Assembly: GCA_025937665.1 (NCBI GenBank)
Contig: JAICQW010000012.1
Coordinates: 1 to 19,325 of the forward strand
Direction: 5' to 3'
DNA from: Nitrososphaeraceae archaeon
GTDB taxonomy: Archaea > Thermoproteota > Nitrososphaeria > Nitrososphaerales > Nitrososphaeraceae
DNA: 19,325 nucleotides
Shown: positions 6,740 to 13,585 of the stretch, in pieces
How the letters are laid out: each line of letters opens with the position of its first letter
How positions within the stretch are numbered: the first letter of the stretch is position 1
Made by a program: the position numbers and the translations under genes
Notes under the pieces: model-generated
What the model saw: the letters and a program-made list of their open reading frames with translations, nothing else
The model's database searches: none
Told to the model about the DNA's origin: nothing

Positions 6740-7135
6740 ATGGAAATAATTTGTGATACTAGTTTCCTCATTGCACTAGTTTCCATTCCAGTCAAATGCT
6801 TGGATAGAGTCGAGTACGAAATTGGGAAATTAAGGTTCATTGTACCTACATTTGTTCTTGATGAACTCGAATTAATCAAAAAAAAATCGGGGCCCAAAAA
6901 ATCAATGATAGCAAATACTGCGATTCAAATATCTAAATTGAAATTTGAAATCAAAGATATTGGTATGTCAAAAAATGTAGATAACGAAATTCTCAATTAC
7001 GCAATCAAGAACAGAAGATATGGCGTTGCTACATTAGATGGGATACTCTTGAATCGACTAAAAGATGCAGAAGTAACAACAATTACGCTTTCCAAAAATA
7101 AAATCATAATAGCTAATCGATATTATGAAGGGTAG
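6740..7135 (+). CDS. PIN-domain endoribonuclease, Fcf1/VapC9-like
   Basis: A 131-residue stand-alone PIN domain, a metal-dependent RNase fold. The conserved acidic residues are in place: Asp6 (CDTSFL at the end of strand 1), Glu42 (DELELI), Asp81 (NVDNEILNYA) and Asp100 (ATLDGILLNRL). The layout resembles the archaeal PIN proteins related to Fcf1/Utp24, which in eukaryotes act in rRNA maturation; in archaea these single-domain proteins are often annotated VapC9. No antitoxin gene precedes it, so a toxin-antitoxin role is unlikely. The stop overlaps the start of the promoter of the next gene: the box CTTTAAAT begins one base after the stop codon. Catalytic-residue assignment is by pattern; the RNA target is unknown. 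Confidence 0.8.
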   Translation: MEIICDTSFLIALVSIPVKCLDRVEYEIGKLRFIVPTFVLDELELIKKKSGPKKSMIANTAIQISKLKFEIKDIGMSKNVDNEILNYAIKNRRYGVATLDGILLNRLKDAEVTTITLSKNKIIIANRYYEG

Positions 7136-7143
7136 CTTTAAAT
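7136..7143 (+). promoter_or_regulatory. TATA box for the metallo-hydrolase gene
   Basis: CTTTAAAT is centred 27 nt before ATG 7167, a leaderless spacing. It begins right after the stop codon of the PIN gene, so the hydrolase probably has its own promoter despite the short gap. Confidence 0.5.
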
Positions 7144-7166
7144 CGGCAATCCATTTCTAATTATTC

Positions 7167-7820
7167 ATGTTCGAGTACAATGATATTGGCATAATATGGA
7201 CCGGACATGCAGGTTTTAAGATAACTTATGAAAGTAAGAAAATCTACATCGATCCTTACAAATTAAGTAAAGAACATGAGAATGTTTCCGACGCCGATAT
7301 TGTACTTGTAACTCATAATCATTTTGATCACTTGTCAATTGAAGATTTAAAGAACATTGTCAATGAAACTACGGTCATTGTTTCTGCTCATGAGTGTCTA
7401 TCGCAACTAAAGAGTCTAAGTGTTAAAGAATCGATTGGTATTGATCCTCGTAATAGTGTTAAAGTGAGTGACTTGAAAATAGAAGCTGTTCATGCGTACA
7501 ATGTTGATAAGGAATTTCATCCAAAGAATGACAAGAAAATTGGATTTATTGTGGAATTTGGTAATGATCGTTTGTACCACATTGGAGATTCCGATATCAT
7601 CCCAGAAATGAAGGATACAAACTCAAATATTGCATTAGTACCTGTTTCGGGAACTTATGTCATGACAGCTGAGGAAGCGTCAAAGGCAATAAATGAACTG
7701 ATTAATCCAAAAATTGCAATTCCAATGCATTATGGTACAATTGTAGGTAATAAAGAAGATGCAATACGATTCTCAGAACTGGTCACAGTATGTAAAACAG
7801 AGATTTTAGAGCCAGAATAG
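7167..7820 (+). CDS. Metallo-beta-lactamase-fold hydrolase, UlaG-like (UPF0173)
   Basis: A 217-residue cytoplasmic hydrolase of the UlaG-like metallo-beta-lactamase group. Metal ligands are visible: THNHFDH (His50, His52, Asp54, His55), His109 in AVHAYN, Asp141 in HIGDSD, and His188 in PMHYG. The N-terminal GHAGFKI segment and the C-terminal IPMHYGT motif are the usual marks of the group. The length fits a single domain without extra modules. Substrates of this subgroup are mostly unknown, with UlaG (L-ascorbate-6-phosphate lactonase) the characterised relative, so no specific reaction is claimed. ATG 7167 is set by the TATA box at 7136-7143. A run of eight T follows the stop codon. Confidence 0.88.
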   Translation: MFEYNDIGIIWTGHAGFKITYESKKIYIDPYKLSKEHENVSDADIVLVTHNHFDHLSIEDLKNIVNETTVIVSAHECLSQLKSLSVKESIGIDPRNSVKVSDLKIEAVHAYNVDKEFHPKNDKKIGFIVEFGNDRLYHIGDSDIIPEMKDTNSNIALVPVSGTYVMTAEEASKAINELINPKIAIPMHYGTIVGNKEDAIRFSELVTVCKTEILEPE

Positions 7821-7826
7821 TTAAAA

Positions 7827-7834
7827 TTTTTTTT
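7827..7834 (+). terminator. Oligo-T transcription terminator
   Basis: Eight consecutive T residues begin seven bases after the hydrolase stop. Archaeal RNA polymerase terminates at such runs without needing a hairpin. Confidence 0.5.
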
Positions 7835-7846
7835 CAAAAATTAAAA

Positions 7847-7854
7847 CTTATATA
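7847..7854 (+). promoter_or_regulatory. TATA box for the basic micro-protein
   Basis: CTTATATA is centred about 31 nt before ATG 7882 and is one of the best TATA matches in the window. It predicts a leader of only a few bases. Confidence 0.55.
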
Positions 7855-7881
7855 CGATCTGTTTTTCTATTATCATTGAAA

Positions 7882-7956
7882 ATGGCAGCTAAAAAGAAAT
7901 CGAAGTCTGCTAAGAAAGGAACTAAATCAAAATCAAAATCAAAATCAAAGAGGTAA
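7882..7956 (+). CDS. 24-residue Lys/Ser-rich micro-protein
   Basis: A very short frame starting MAAKKKSKSAKKG and ending with alternating Lys-Ser and Arg before TAA. About half the residues are Lys or Arg and there are no acidic residues at all, so it is extremely basic and probably unstructured. The tail is encoded by a 6-bp repeat (TCAAAA, four copies) within 7924-7950. Evidence that it is real: a strong TATA box a few bases beyond the leaderless spacing, isolation between an oligo-T terminator before it and a pyrimidine-rich one after it, and a sensible stop. It resembles the tails of eukaryotic H1 histones and other nucleic-acid-binding tails, so binding DNA or RNA is the simplest guess. 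It is too short for most gene callers. No family is recognised. Confidence 0.6.
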   Translation: MAAKKKSKSAKKGTKSKSKSKSKR

Positions 7957-7971
7957 TACTTCCGCAGTCAA

Positions 7972-8001
7972 TATTTCCTCTTACTTCCCCCTTTCTTTTA
8001 T
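7972..8001 (+). terminator. Pyrimidine-rich terminator after the micro-protein
   Basis: An almost pure C/T tract with several T runs begins 15 nt after the stop at 7956. Its position and composition suit archaeal U-rich termination. It also separates this gene from the oligosaccharyltransferase gene. Confidence 0.4.
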
Positions 8002-8085
8002 TAGAAACAAAATAAAAAAAATTTGATAAATCTATCATGGTTGTTATTTTTTAGAAAATACGATACTCAAAATTATTTCCAGTAC

Positions 8086-8095
8086 GTTAAAAAAT
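8086..8095 (+). promoter_or_regulatory. TATA box for the oligosaccharyltransferase-cyclophilin gene
   Basis: GTTAAAAAAT is centred about 28 nt before ATG 8119, fitting a leaderless transcript and supporting that start. Confidence 0.45.
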
Positions 8096-8118
8096 GAGTA
8101 AAATCTACAAGCATTCTT

Positions 8119-10872
8119 ATGTTATCGGGAGACGGAGTCCTATTTCATGTAGGAAATTATAATTTCAAAGTTCGTCATATGTTAGTTATCGCGGTATTAG
8201 TCATTGCGTTTTCAACAGCTTTCATCATGCGTTCTTATCCGATAAAGTACGGATATTATCTCAATGAGTTTGATCCATATTTCGATTATAGGGCAACAAA
8301 GTACATTATCGACAACGGTCTTGAAGCATATCTAAAGTGGCATGATAACATGTCATGGTATCCGGATGGTCGAGACATACCTACGACATCACAAGTTGGA
8401 CTCCATGTGACAGCGGCATACCTATACAAAATATTTGGTGGAAATAGTTCTGTTTTAGACTTTACAATAATCTTACCTGTCATAGTAGGATCACTAACAA
8501 CAATAGTCGTCTTTGCATTGGTCAGATCACTTGGTGGAACTACCGCGGGTTTATTTTCTGCATTACTCATTGCCTTTACACCCGCCCTTATTCAACGAGG
8601 AAATCTGGGCTGGTTCAAATCTGAACCACTTGGGCTGTTTCTTGCACTATTAGCCCTTTATTTACTCATATCAGCTACGAAACATAGGCCGAACTTAGCT
8701 GTAGTAAAAGCAGCTGTAGGAGGACTATTACTAGGACTTGCTAATGCTTCATGGGGGGGAATTCAGTACTTTAGCATACCAATTTCATTATTCTTTTTCG
8801 CAGTAACCTTCCTTAGAAATGACATCAAAGTCCCACTAATTGTTGCGATTGTATTTACCGCAGCAACAATATTCGCAGCTGGCCTGTCACCCAGACCAGG
8901 ATTGTCTTTTGTTTTCGGACTTCCGGGTATTGCCCTCATCGGAGGAACAATATTCTTGATAGCTTCATCAGTAGTAAGGAAATTTAATTCATCCAATACT
9001 TTTCTAAGAAACAATTGGATATTGATTGGAGCTTTTTTTGCTATTGCAATAGGAATTGTTATTTCAGGAAGTTTCCACGGGTCCTCATTCAGATATCTAA
9101 ATGCAGTTAATCCATTTCTTTCTTCTCAGAATCCGCTTGTTGAATCAGTTGCCGAACACTTTACTCCAACTTTGGTAGAATATTTTACTGATTATTCAAT
9201 TTTGTTGATGTTTGCAGGGTTTGGAGCTCTCATGGCATTCAGACGTAGGAATGACATGTCAATATTCGCCCTGATAATTGGAATTACGGGAGTTTATGTA
9301 AGTGCAACTTTTGCTAGATTACTTGTATTCTCATCTATTGGAATAATACTCTTGGCAGGAATAGGACTTTATGAAATCACAAGAACTGTGATCAATTACA
9401 AGGCAACGGAACCTTCGCATAAAAGAAAAAGAAAGAGTGAAGTTGAAAAAACTTCTCAGATGGACAGGCCGATAAAGATTGTGTATGCCGTTATTGTTGT
9501 CGTATTAGTTTCGATACCTGTAATAGATAATGGCGTCTTGTATCCACAGAATTCAAATTGGTTGAGTTCTGCTGACATTCCTCCTTCAATTGCAAACGGA
9601 GGTACTGGATTCAGAGTCAAAACCAATGATTGGATAAATGCATTAGACTGGATAGCTACTAATACATCGACAAATTCAGTAGTTGCATCCTGGTGGGATT
9701 ACGGTTACTGGATAACAACACTGGCAAATAGAACTAGTTTAGCCGACAACGCTACAATTAATCAAACACGAATTGCAACCATAGCCAAGATGTTTATGGA
9801 TCAAACTGAAAATGGTCTCAAAATTGCCAAAGATCTAAAATCTGACTACATAGTAGTATACGTAGTAGGGCAAAGGTTCAGTGGAATCAATAGTAGTGAG
9901 CTTTATGTTTTGGGCAATGGCGGAGATGAAAGTAAGAAGCAGTGGTTCATAAGAATAGGTGGATTTGATGAAAATAGATATCTTGAACAAGACGGATTTA
10001 CTCCTACTACTTTCTTCTGGAATAGTACTTTACTTGGACAATTGATACCTTTTACTCCTGTCTCGTACATTCTAAATGGTGCCCCATCAGGGGAATATCA
10101 ACCAGGAGCCATGGCCATTTATGCAAAACATATCAAATATCCACAAAATGCCACTGTTGACCAACCATTGAAACTTGTATACTCATCGGACAGCTTCAAT
10201 AGTAATAGGCCTGGCCTATTTTTTGGAGTTCTCGTTTATGAAGTCAATAAAAACTACATGCCAAAAACCACATCGGACCCATATAATGAAATCATTGAAA
10301 ATCAAGAGAAATTTTCAATAAACAGGACTTCTACTACTAGTAGTGTCATGGAATCAAATAATCAATCTAAACAGGCCGTGCTGGAAACAACTCAAGGACC
10401 TATAACCATTGAATTCTTTCCACAAGTAGCACCAAACCATGTGTCTAATTTTGAGAAGCTTGCAGAATCTGGATTCTATAATGGAACGGTATTCCATAGA
10501 ATTGTGAAAGGTTTTGTAATCCAAGGCGGAGATCCGAATACTAAGAATAGTACAGACAAAGCGGCGTGGGGTACGGGCGATCCGGGTTATAGAATTGACT
10601 CAGAATTCAGTAACATACCTCATGAAAGGGGAATAGTTTCGATGGCAAGATCATCAGATCCCAATAGCGCTGGTTCACAATTTTTCATTGTATTGAACGA
10701 CTCTAAATTTTTAGACAACCAGTATACAGTGTTCGGTCGAGTAGTAAATGGCATGGATGTTGTCGATAAAATCGCTGCATTAGCAACAGCACAAAATGAT
10801 CAACCACAAGATCCAGATTCCGCAAAGATAAATTCTATAAAAATAATAAATAGAAATGCAACGGCTAATTGA
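8119..10872 (+). CDS. aglB: STT3/AglB oligosaccharyltransferase fused to a C-terminal cyclophilin
   Basis: A 917-residue membrane enzyme that should transfer a lipid-linked glycan to Asn in N-x-S/T sequons on the outer face of the membrane. Residues 1-480 carry an N-terminal membrane helix (21-37), many further hydrophobic segments, the first acidic motif EFDPYFDYR (Asp52), and the SVAEH motif (343-347, Glu346) of the external loop. The soluble domain follows with the signature WWDYGYW (525-531). Where a second DxD-type motif is expected, near 164-171, it reads GWFKSEPL. After a Ser/Thr/Asn-rich linker (about 725-750), residues 752-917 form a full cyclophilin: FHRI with Arg794, QGGD with Gln802, SAGSQFF with Gln854 and FLDNQYTVFG. 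Arg794 and Gln802 keep the spacing of human CypA Arg55 and Gln63. The frame is unbroken. Being C-terminal to the external domain, the isomerase should lie outside the cell. Confidence 0.93.
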   Translation: MLSGDGVLFHVGNYNFKVRHMLVIAVLVIAFSTAFIMRSYPIKYGYYLNEFDPYFDYRATKYIIDNGLEAYLKWHDNMSWYPDGRDIPTTSQVGLHVTAAYLYKIFGGNSSVLDFTIILPVIVGSLTTIVVFALVRSLGGTTAGLFSALLIAFTPALIQRGNLGWFKSEPLGLFLALLALYLLISATKHRPNLAVVKAAVGGLLLGLANASWGGIQYFSIPISLFFFAVTFLRNDIKVPLIVAIVFTAATIFAAGLSPRPGLSFVFGLPGIALIGGTIFLIASSVVRKFNSSNTFLRNNWILIGAFFAIAIGIVISGSFHGSSFRYLNAVNPFLSSQNPLVESVAEHFTPTLVEYFTDYSILLMFAGFGALMAFRRRNDMSIFALIIGITGVYVSATFARLLVFSSIGIILLAGIGLYEITRTVINYKATEPSHKRKRKSEVEKTSQMDRPIKIVYAVIVVVLVSIPVIDNGVLYPQNSNWLSSADIPPSIANGGTGFRVKTNDWINALDWIATNTSTNSVVASWWDYGYWITTLANRTSLADNATINQTRIATIAKMFMDQTENGLKIAKDLKSDYIVVYVVGQRFSGINSSELYVLGNGGDESKKQWFIRIGGFDENRYLEQDGFTPTTFFWNSTLLGQLIPFTPVSYILNGAPSGEYQPGAMAIYAKHIKYPQNATVDQPLKLVYSSDSFNSNRPGLFFGVLVYEVNKNYMPKTTSDPYNEIIENQEKFSINRTSTTSSVMESNNQSKQAVLETTQGPITIEFFPQVAPNHVSNFEKLAESGFYNGTVFHRIVKGFVIQGGDPNTKNSTDKAAWGTGDPGYRIDSEFSNIPHERGIVSMARSSDPNSAGSQFFIVLNDSKFLDNQYTVFGRVVNGMDVVDKIAALATAQNDQPQDPDSAKINSIKIINRNATAN

Positions 10873-10899
10873 ATTCGATAATCAGAAGGGTTGATTATC

Positions 10900-11856
10900 T
10901 CATTTCAATAATGCAGCATACATGAACGGTAACAATGTCGTTGCCTCTCCATGTATTGTAGTTTGTCTAGCTTTCCCCTTCACTTTTCCCCAGGAGATTG
11001 CTTCGGCAACTAGAGCACCGCTCAAGCTACCGTCCCACTCAGAAGCTGTTGTTATAGAAACGGCATAGTCCAATCCTCCTCGGAATTGATTCCACCACAA
11101 CGTATGGTGCTTTGAAATTCCACCTCCAATAATAAAAGCACCTGTTTTGGATGCCTCATAAACCAAATCAGATAGCCTAGTTTCATCCAGCAAAATATTT
11201 ACATTAAAGTCCTTGTGTTTCTGATAAAAGAACCATATCTGACTTCCAACAGCTCCATCTACTATTCCAGGAACTATGACTGGAATGTCATTCTTGTATG
11301 CCCAGTAAAGGAACGAAGTATCATCTAATGTCTCACCTATACTTCTTGTTATGTCAAACGTCGAGATACTTCGCACTCCTTGCTTGTACAGATTGTTTAG
11401 ACAAGCCTGCATCTTATTTTCAATAACTGGCCCATAATTATTTTGGGGTACTAGTACATTTCCTAATCTATGTATGTTCTTTCTATAAAGCATGCCATCA
11501 TCCATTCGAAGGTCACCAGAATAATATTTTGTACTAGTGCGTGCTATATCGTGATCTAGTGCTCCGCAAGTTGTAATAACACAATCGAACATTTTGCGTT
11601 TTAGCATATCTTTTATGATTCCTCTAGCTCCTGTTGAGATAATAGAGCCCACAAATGACAAAAATTTAGTACAATTTCTATCCTTTGTCATTGTGCGAAT
11701 AATATCAATACCGTCCCAAAGATTTTTAGATTCAAACCCGCCAGAGTTTGCCATACCATCAATTAGTAATGAAATAGAATTAGACTCAATTTTGTAATCA
11801 CGAACTGAATCGCTCAAAATATTCTTGCCTGTTTTTTTTGTTCTTTTTGATTTCAA
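10900..11856 (-). CDS. dys: Deoxyhypusine synthase
   Basis: Transfers the aminobutyl group of spermidine to a lysine of translation factor aIF5A, with NAD, the first step of hypusine formation. The 318-residue protein shows the family core: FLSFVGSIISTGARGII, ITTCGALDHDIART, VIVPGIVDGAVGSQ, and the active-site segment GGGISKHH with Lys249 in the place of the catalytic lysine (human GGGVIKHH), followed by LDYAVSITTASEWDGSLSGA and ISWGKV. All key segments are intact, so it is probably active; distant homologues in the family make homospermidine or other polyamines, which cannot be excluded. The ORF opens with TTG 11856, with an AT-rich TATA-like block about 30 nt upstream. The aIF5A gene is not in the window. 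It is convergent with the oligosaccharyltransferase gene across a 27-base gap. Confidence 0.9.
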   Translation of the reverse strand: MKSKRTKKTGKNILSDSVRDYKIESNSISLLIDGMANSGGFESKNLWDGIDIIRTMTKDRNCTKFLSFVGSIISTGARGIIKDMLKRKMFDCVITTCGALDHDIARTSTKYYSGDLRMDDGMLYRKNIHRLGNVLVPQNNYGPVIENKMQACLNNLYKQGVRSISTFDITRSIGETLDDTSFLYWAYKNDIPVIVPGIVDGAVGSQIWFFYQKHKDFNVNILLDETRLSDLVYEASKTGAFIIGGGISKHHTLWWNQFRGGLDYAVSITTASEWDGSLSGALVAEAISWGKVKGKARQTTIHGEATTLLPFMYAALLK

Positions 11857-11881
11857 TTGTCAACAGTTAAGCTGCCTGATA

Positions 11882-11907
11882 CATTATTATTTTTATCTAT
11901 TTAAATT
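11882..11907. promoter_or_regulatory. Shared divergent promoter region for dys and the 11959 gene
   Basis: An AT-only stretch that reads AATAATAATG on the minus strand about 30 nt before TTG 11856, and contains TATTTAAAT (11899-11907) on the plus strand. For GTG 11959 the latter gives a leader of about 30 nt. Confidence 0.35.
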
Positions 11908-11958
11908 GAAATTACAATACGAATTAAGTATGGCATCGTATGTATTATCCAAACATTT

Positions 11959-12492
11959 GTGAACCGAGCAAAGCCAATTTATCTCAAAATTTCGTCACAT
12001 TATTATAATGATAATTTGGTATATCCTCAAATGCGTGTAAGATATTGGCGCCTAGCGGTTAATGACCTATTAAATTCAACCTATCCCCAAGAAAAGGCTA
12101 ATCATTGGGAAATAAAGTGTTTACAAGGAGAGTATGAACATTTTGGTGTTTTTTGGTTTAGATATGGAACTCCTTTTGACAAGGAATTGATTAATGGAAT
12201 ATGTTTCTACTATAATGATATTCCACAAGAAAAAGTTAAAGAATTACTAGATTTTCTGCAACAAAAATATGGAGGAAAGGCATTATTTAGACAAAGTAGG
12301 GTTTTCCTTCAGGGATCTAAAGAATTTAATGACAAAAATGAAATAGCCAACCTGGCCAAGGAAATTAGCTCTAAATTCAATGGACCAATAGAAATTACTC
12401 TAGAATTTGAGAAGGTAACTTCAGAAGAACAGGAACAAAATACATTTAATTTTCCTGCTGGCAAGGCATTACCCATCGCCGGCTCAGATTAA
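11959..12492 (+). CDS. Hypothetical protein, 177 residues
   Basis: I do not recognise this protein. It is soluble, with no signal peptide, cysteine pair or known catalytic motif; it is rich in aromatic residues (HYYNDN, RVRYWRLAV, FGVFWFRYG, ICFYYND). Predicted layout is mixed alpha/beta with a helix QEKVKELLDFLQQKYGG at about 94-110 and a second NEIANLAKEISSKFN at about 130-145, followed by a beta strand EITLEFEKV and a loose C-terminal tail. GTG 11959 is the only reasonable start near the promoter; the first ATG in frame is residue 25. Composition matches the neighbours, so recent transfer is not indicated. It is probably a lineage-specific archaeal protein. It faces the response regulator gene across 54 bases. 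Confidence 0.6.
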   Translation: MNRAKPIYLKISSHYYNDNLVYPQMRVRYWRLAVNDLLNSTYPQEKANHWEIKCLQGEYEHFGVFWFRYGTPFDKELINGICFYYNDIPQEKVKELLDFLQQKYGGKALFRQSRVFLQGSKEFNDKNEIANLAKEISSKFNGPIEITLEFEKVTSEEQEQNTFNFPAGKALPIAGSD

Positions 12493-12546
12493 ACTACCAA
12501 AACTGACAACCAAAATTACGAAATCAAACCAAAATTGATTTCATAT

Positions 12547-12966
12547 TTAGGCTTCTGTATCATTGTCATCAAGAATGGATTTGATTTTCTCTCTTAGCTT
12601 TGATATACTGACGGGTTTACTAATAAAATGAGTAACATTAACTGATGGAATTACCTTACTGAACTCTTCCTTGTTTATTTCAAATGCCGTGATAAATGCA
12701 ATCTTCATGTTAGGATTAGTATCTTTGATTCGTCTATAAAGCTCAAACCCATTTACCTTTGGCATTCTAATATCAGTAATTACTAGATCATAATAATTAG
12801 GAGGATGATTCTGAAAATTTTCAATGGCTTCATCAGCTTTTGAAAATGTGTGAACCATGAAATCATCTTTTGACTCTAATCCTCTTTTTATGACCGAAAG
12901 AATATCAGATTCATCGTCCACAATCATTATTCGTGGTGGTGAACTAGTTTTCTTACTTTCTGCCAT
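12547..12966 (-). CDS. Single-domain response regulator (CheY-like receiver)
   Basis: A 139-residue stand-alone receiver domain. The acidic pocket Asp17-Asp18 (IVDDESD), phosphoacceptor Asp65 (VITDIRMP), Thr93 (AFITAF) and Lys117 (FISKPVS) are all present, so phosphorylation should occur. There is no output domain, so it must signal by protein contact. No histidine kinase gene is in the window, making this an orphan regulator. Start ATG 12966 is supported by a minus-strand TATA-like stretch around 12991-12999, about 28 nt upstream, giving a leaderless transcript. That box abuts a palindrome shared with the divergent pentapeptide-repeat gene, which hints at joint control of the two. Confidence 0.92.
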   Translation of the reverse strand: MAESKKTSSPPRIMIVDDESDILSVIKRGLESKDDFMVHTFSKADEAIENFQNHPPNYYDLVITDIRMPKVNGFELYRRIKDTNPNMKIAFITAFEINKEEFSKVIPSVNVTHFISKPVSISKLREKIKSILDDNDTEA

Positions 12967-12977
12967 ATCTTAATTTT

Positions 12978-13029
12978 TGATATGATATCATATATAATAA
13001 GTTTCATTAGGAGAATATTGATATATCAA
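12978..13029. promoter_or_regulatory. Divergent promoters with two related palindromes
   Basis: TGATATGATATCA (12978-12990, within the perfect 14-bp palindrome 12980-12993) and TTGATATATCAA (13018-13029) share the half-site TGATA. The first abuts or overlaps the TATA region of the response regulator, the second coincides with the TATA box about 26 nt before GTG 13049. A single dimeric regulator could act on both genes; this role is inferred. Confidence 0.4.
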
Positions 13030-13048
13030 AAAAAATAATGTCTTGAAA

Positions 13049-13513
13049 GTGAGTGAAAAAGTAGACTGGTTTGGCCTTCTGCAAGATTCGAAAATCAAGA
13101 AATTTAATGAATGGAGAATGGCCAACATCTTTGAAAAAATCGATCTTAGTGGGAAAGATTTTTCAGGCAAGGATCTTTCAAATGCGTACTTGAACGGCAT
13201 AAAGTGTAATGGAACTAATCTGTCAAACTGCAATTTACAGAGAGCTAATTTTGCTCAATCTGAAATTATGGATTCAAATCTTGAGAATGCTGATTTAACT
13301 GATGCTATTTTTCTTTACGGAAATTTAAAAAATAGCAAATTAACCAATGCCAATCTTTCAGGTACAAACTTTATGTGGTCAGATTTAAGAAATTGCGATT
13401 TTAGCGGGGCTAAATTTAGAAAGACAGTGTTTGTTGAGGCCAGATTACAGGATGCAAAATTAGAATCAATAGAGAATCAGTCAATTTATTTAAAATTTGC
13501 AAAAATCGAATAG
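13049..13513 (+). CDS. Pentapeptide-repeat protein
   Basis: A 154-residue protein whose residues from about 30 to 145 are tandem pentapeptides of the A(D/N)LxX type: KDFSG KDLSN AYLNG, TNLSN CNLQR ANFAQ, SNLEN ADLTD, NLKNS KLTNA NLSGT. Such repeats build a right-handed quadrilateral beta helix; known members include DNA mimics that bind gyrase, but most have no assigned role, and none is claimed here. The N-terminal 30 residues (EKVDWFGLLQDSKIKKFNEWR) form a likely helical cap. I choose GTG 13049 because a TATA box lies 26 nt upstream; TTG 13043, two codons earlier, is the alternative. It is divergent from the response regulator, sharing a short palindromic intergenic region. Confidence 0.82.
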   Translation: MSEKVDWFGLLQDSKIKKFNEWRMANIFEKIDLSGKDFSGKDLSNAYLNGIKCNGTNLSNCNLQRANFAQSEIMDSNLENADLTDAIFLYGNLKNSKLTNANLSGTNFMWSDLRNCDFSGAKFRKTVFVEARLQDAKLESIENQSIYLKFAKIE

Positions 13514-13549
13514 AAGTATTGTTTTTAGTTTATGTTTGAAGTAATCCCG

Positions 13550-13560
13550 ATAAATTAATA
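13550..13560 (+). promoter_or_regulatory. TATA box for the radical SAM gene
   Basis: ATAAATTAATA is centred about 31 nt before TTG 13586, predicting transcription starting close to that codon and so supporting the non-ATG start. Confidence 0.45.
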
Positions 13561-13585
13561 CGATTGTGTCGTCCAGAAAGATTGG

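Noticed and set aside
6740..7135. PIN gene considered as the toxin of a VapBC toxin-antitoxin pair
   Set aside because: No short antitoxin-like ORF precedes it; it has its own promoter and resembles the stand-alone Fcf1-like group.
7924..7950. Short tandem TCAAAA repeats considered as a CRISPR-like or microsatellite array
   Set aside because: The period is only 6 bp with no spacers, and the repeat is explained by the Lys-Ser codons of the micro-protein.
8286..8570. 94-codon minus-strand frame
   Set aside because: It is antisense to the conserved N-terminal part of the oligosaccharyltransferase and shows no family resemblance.
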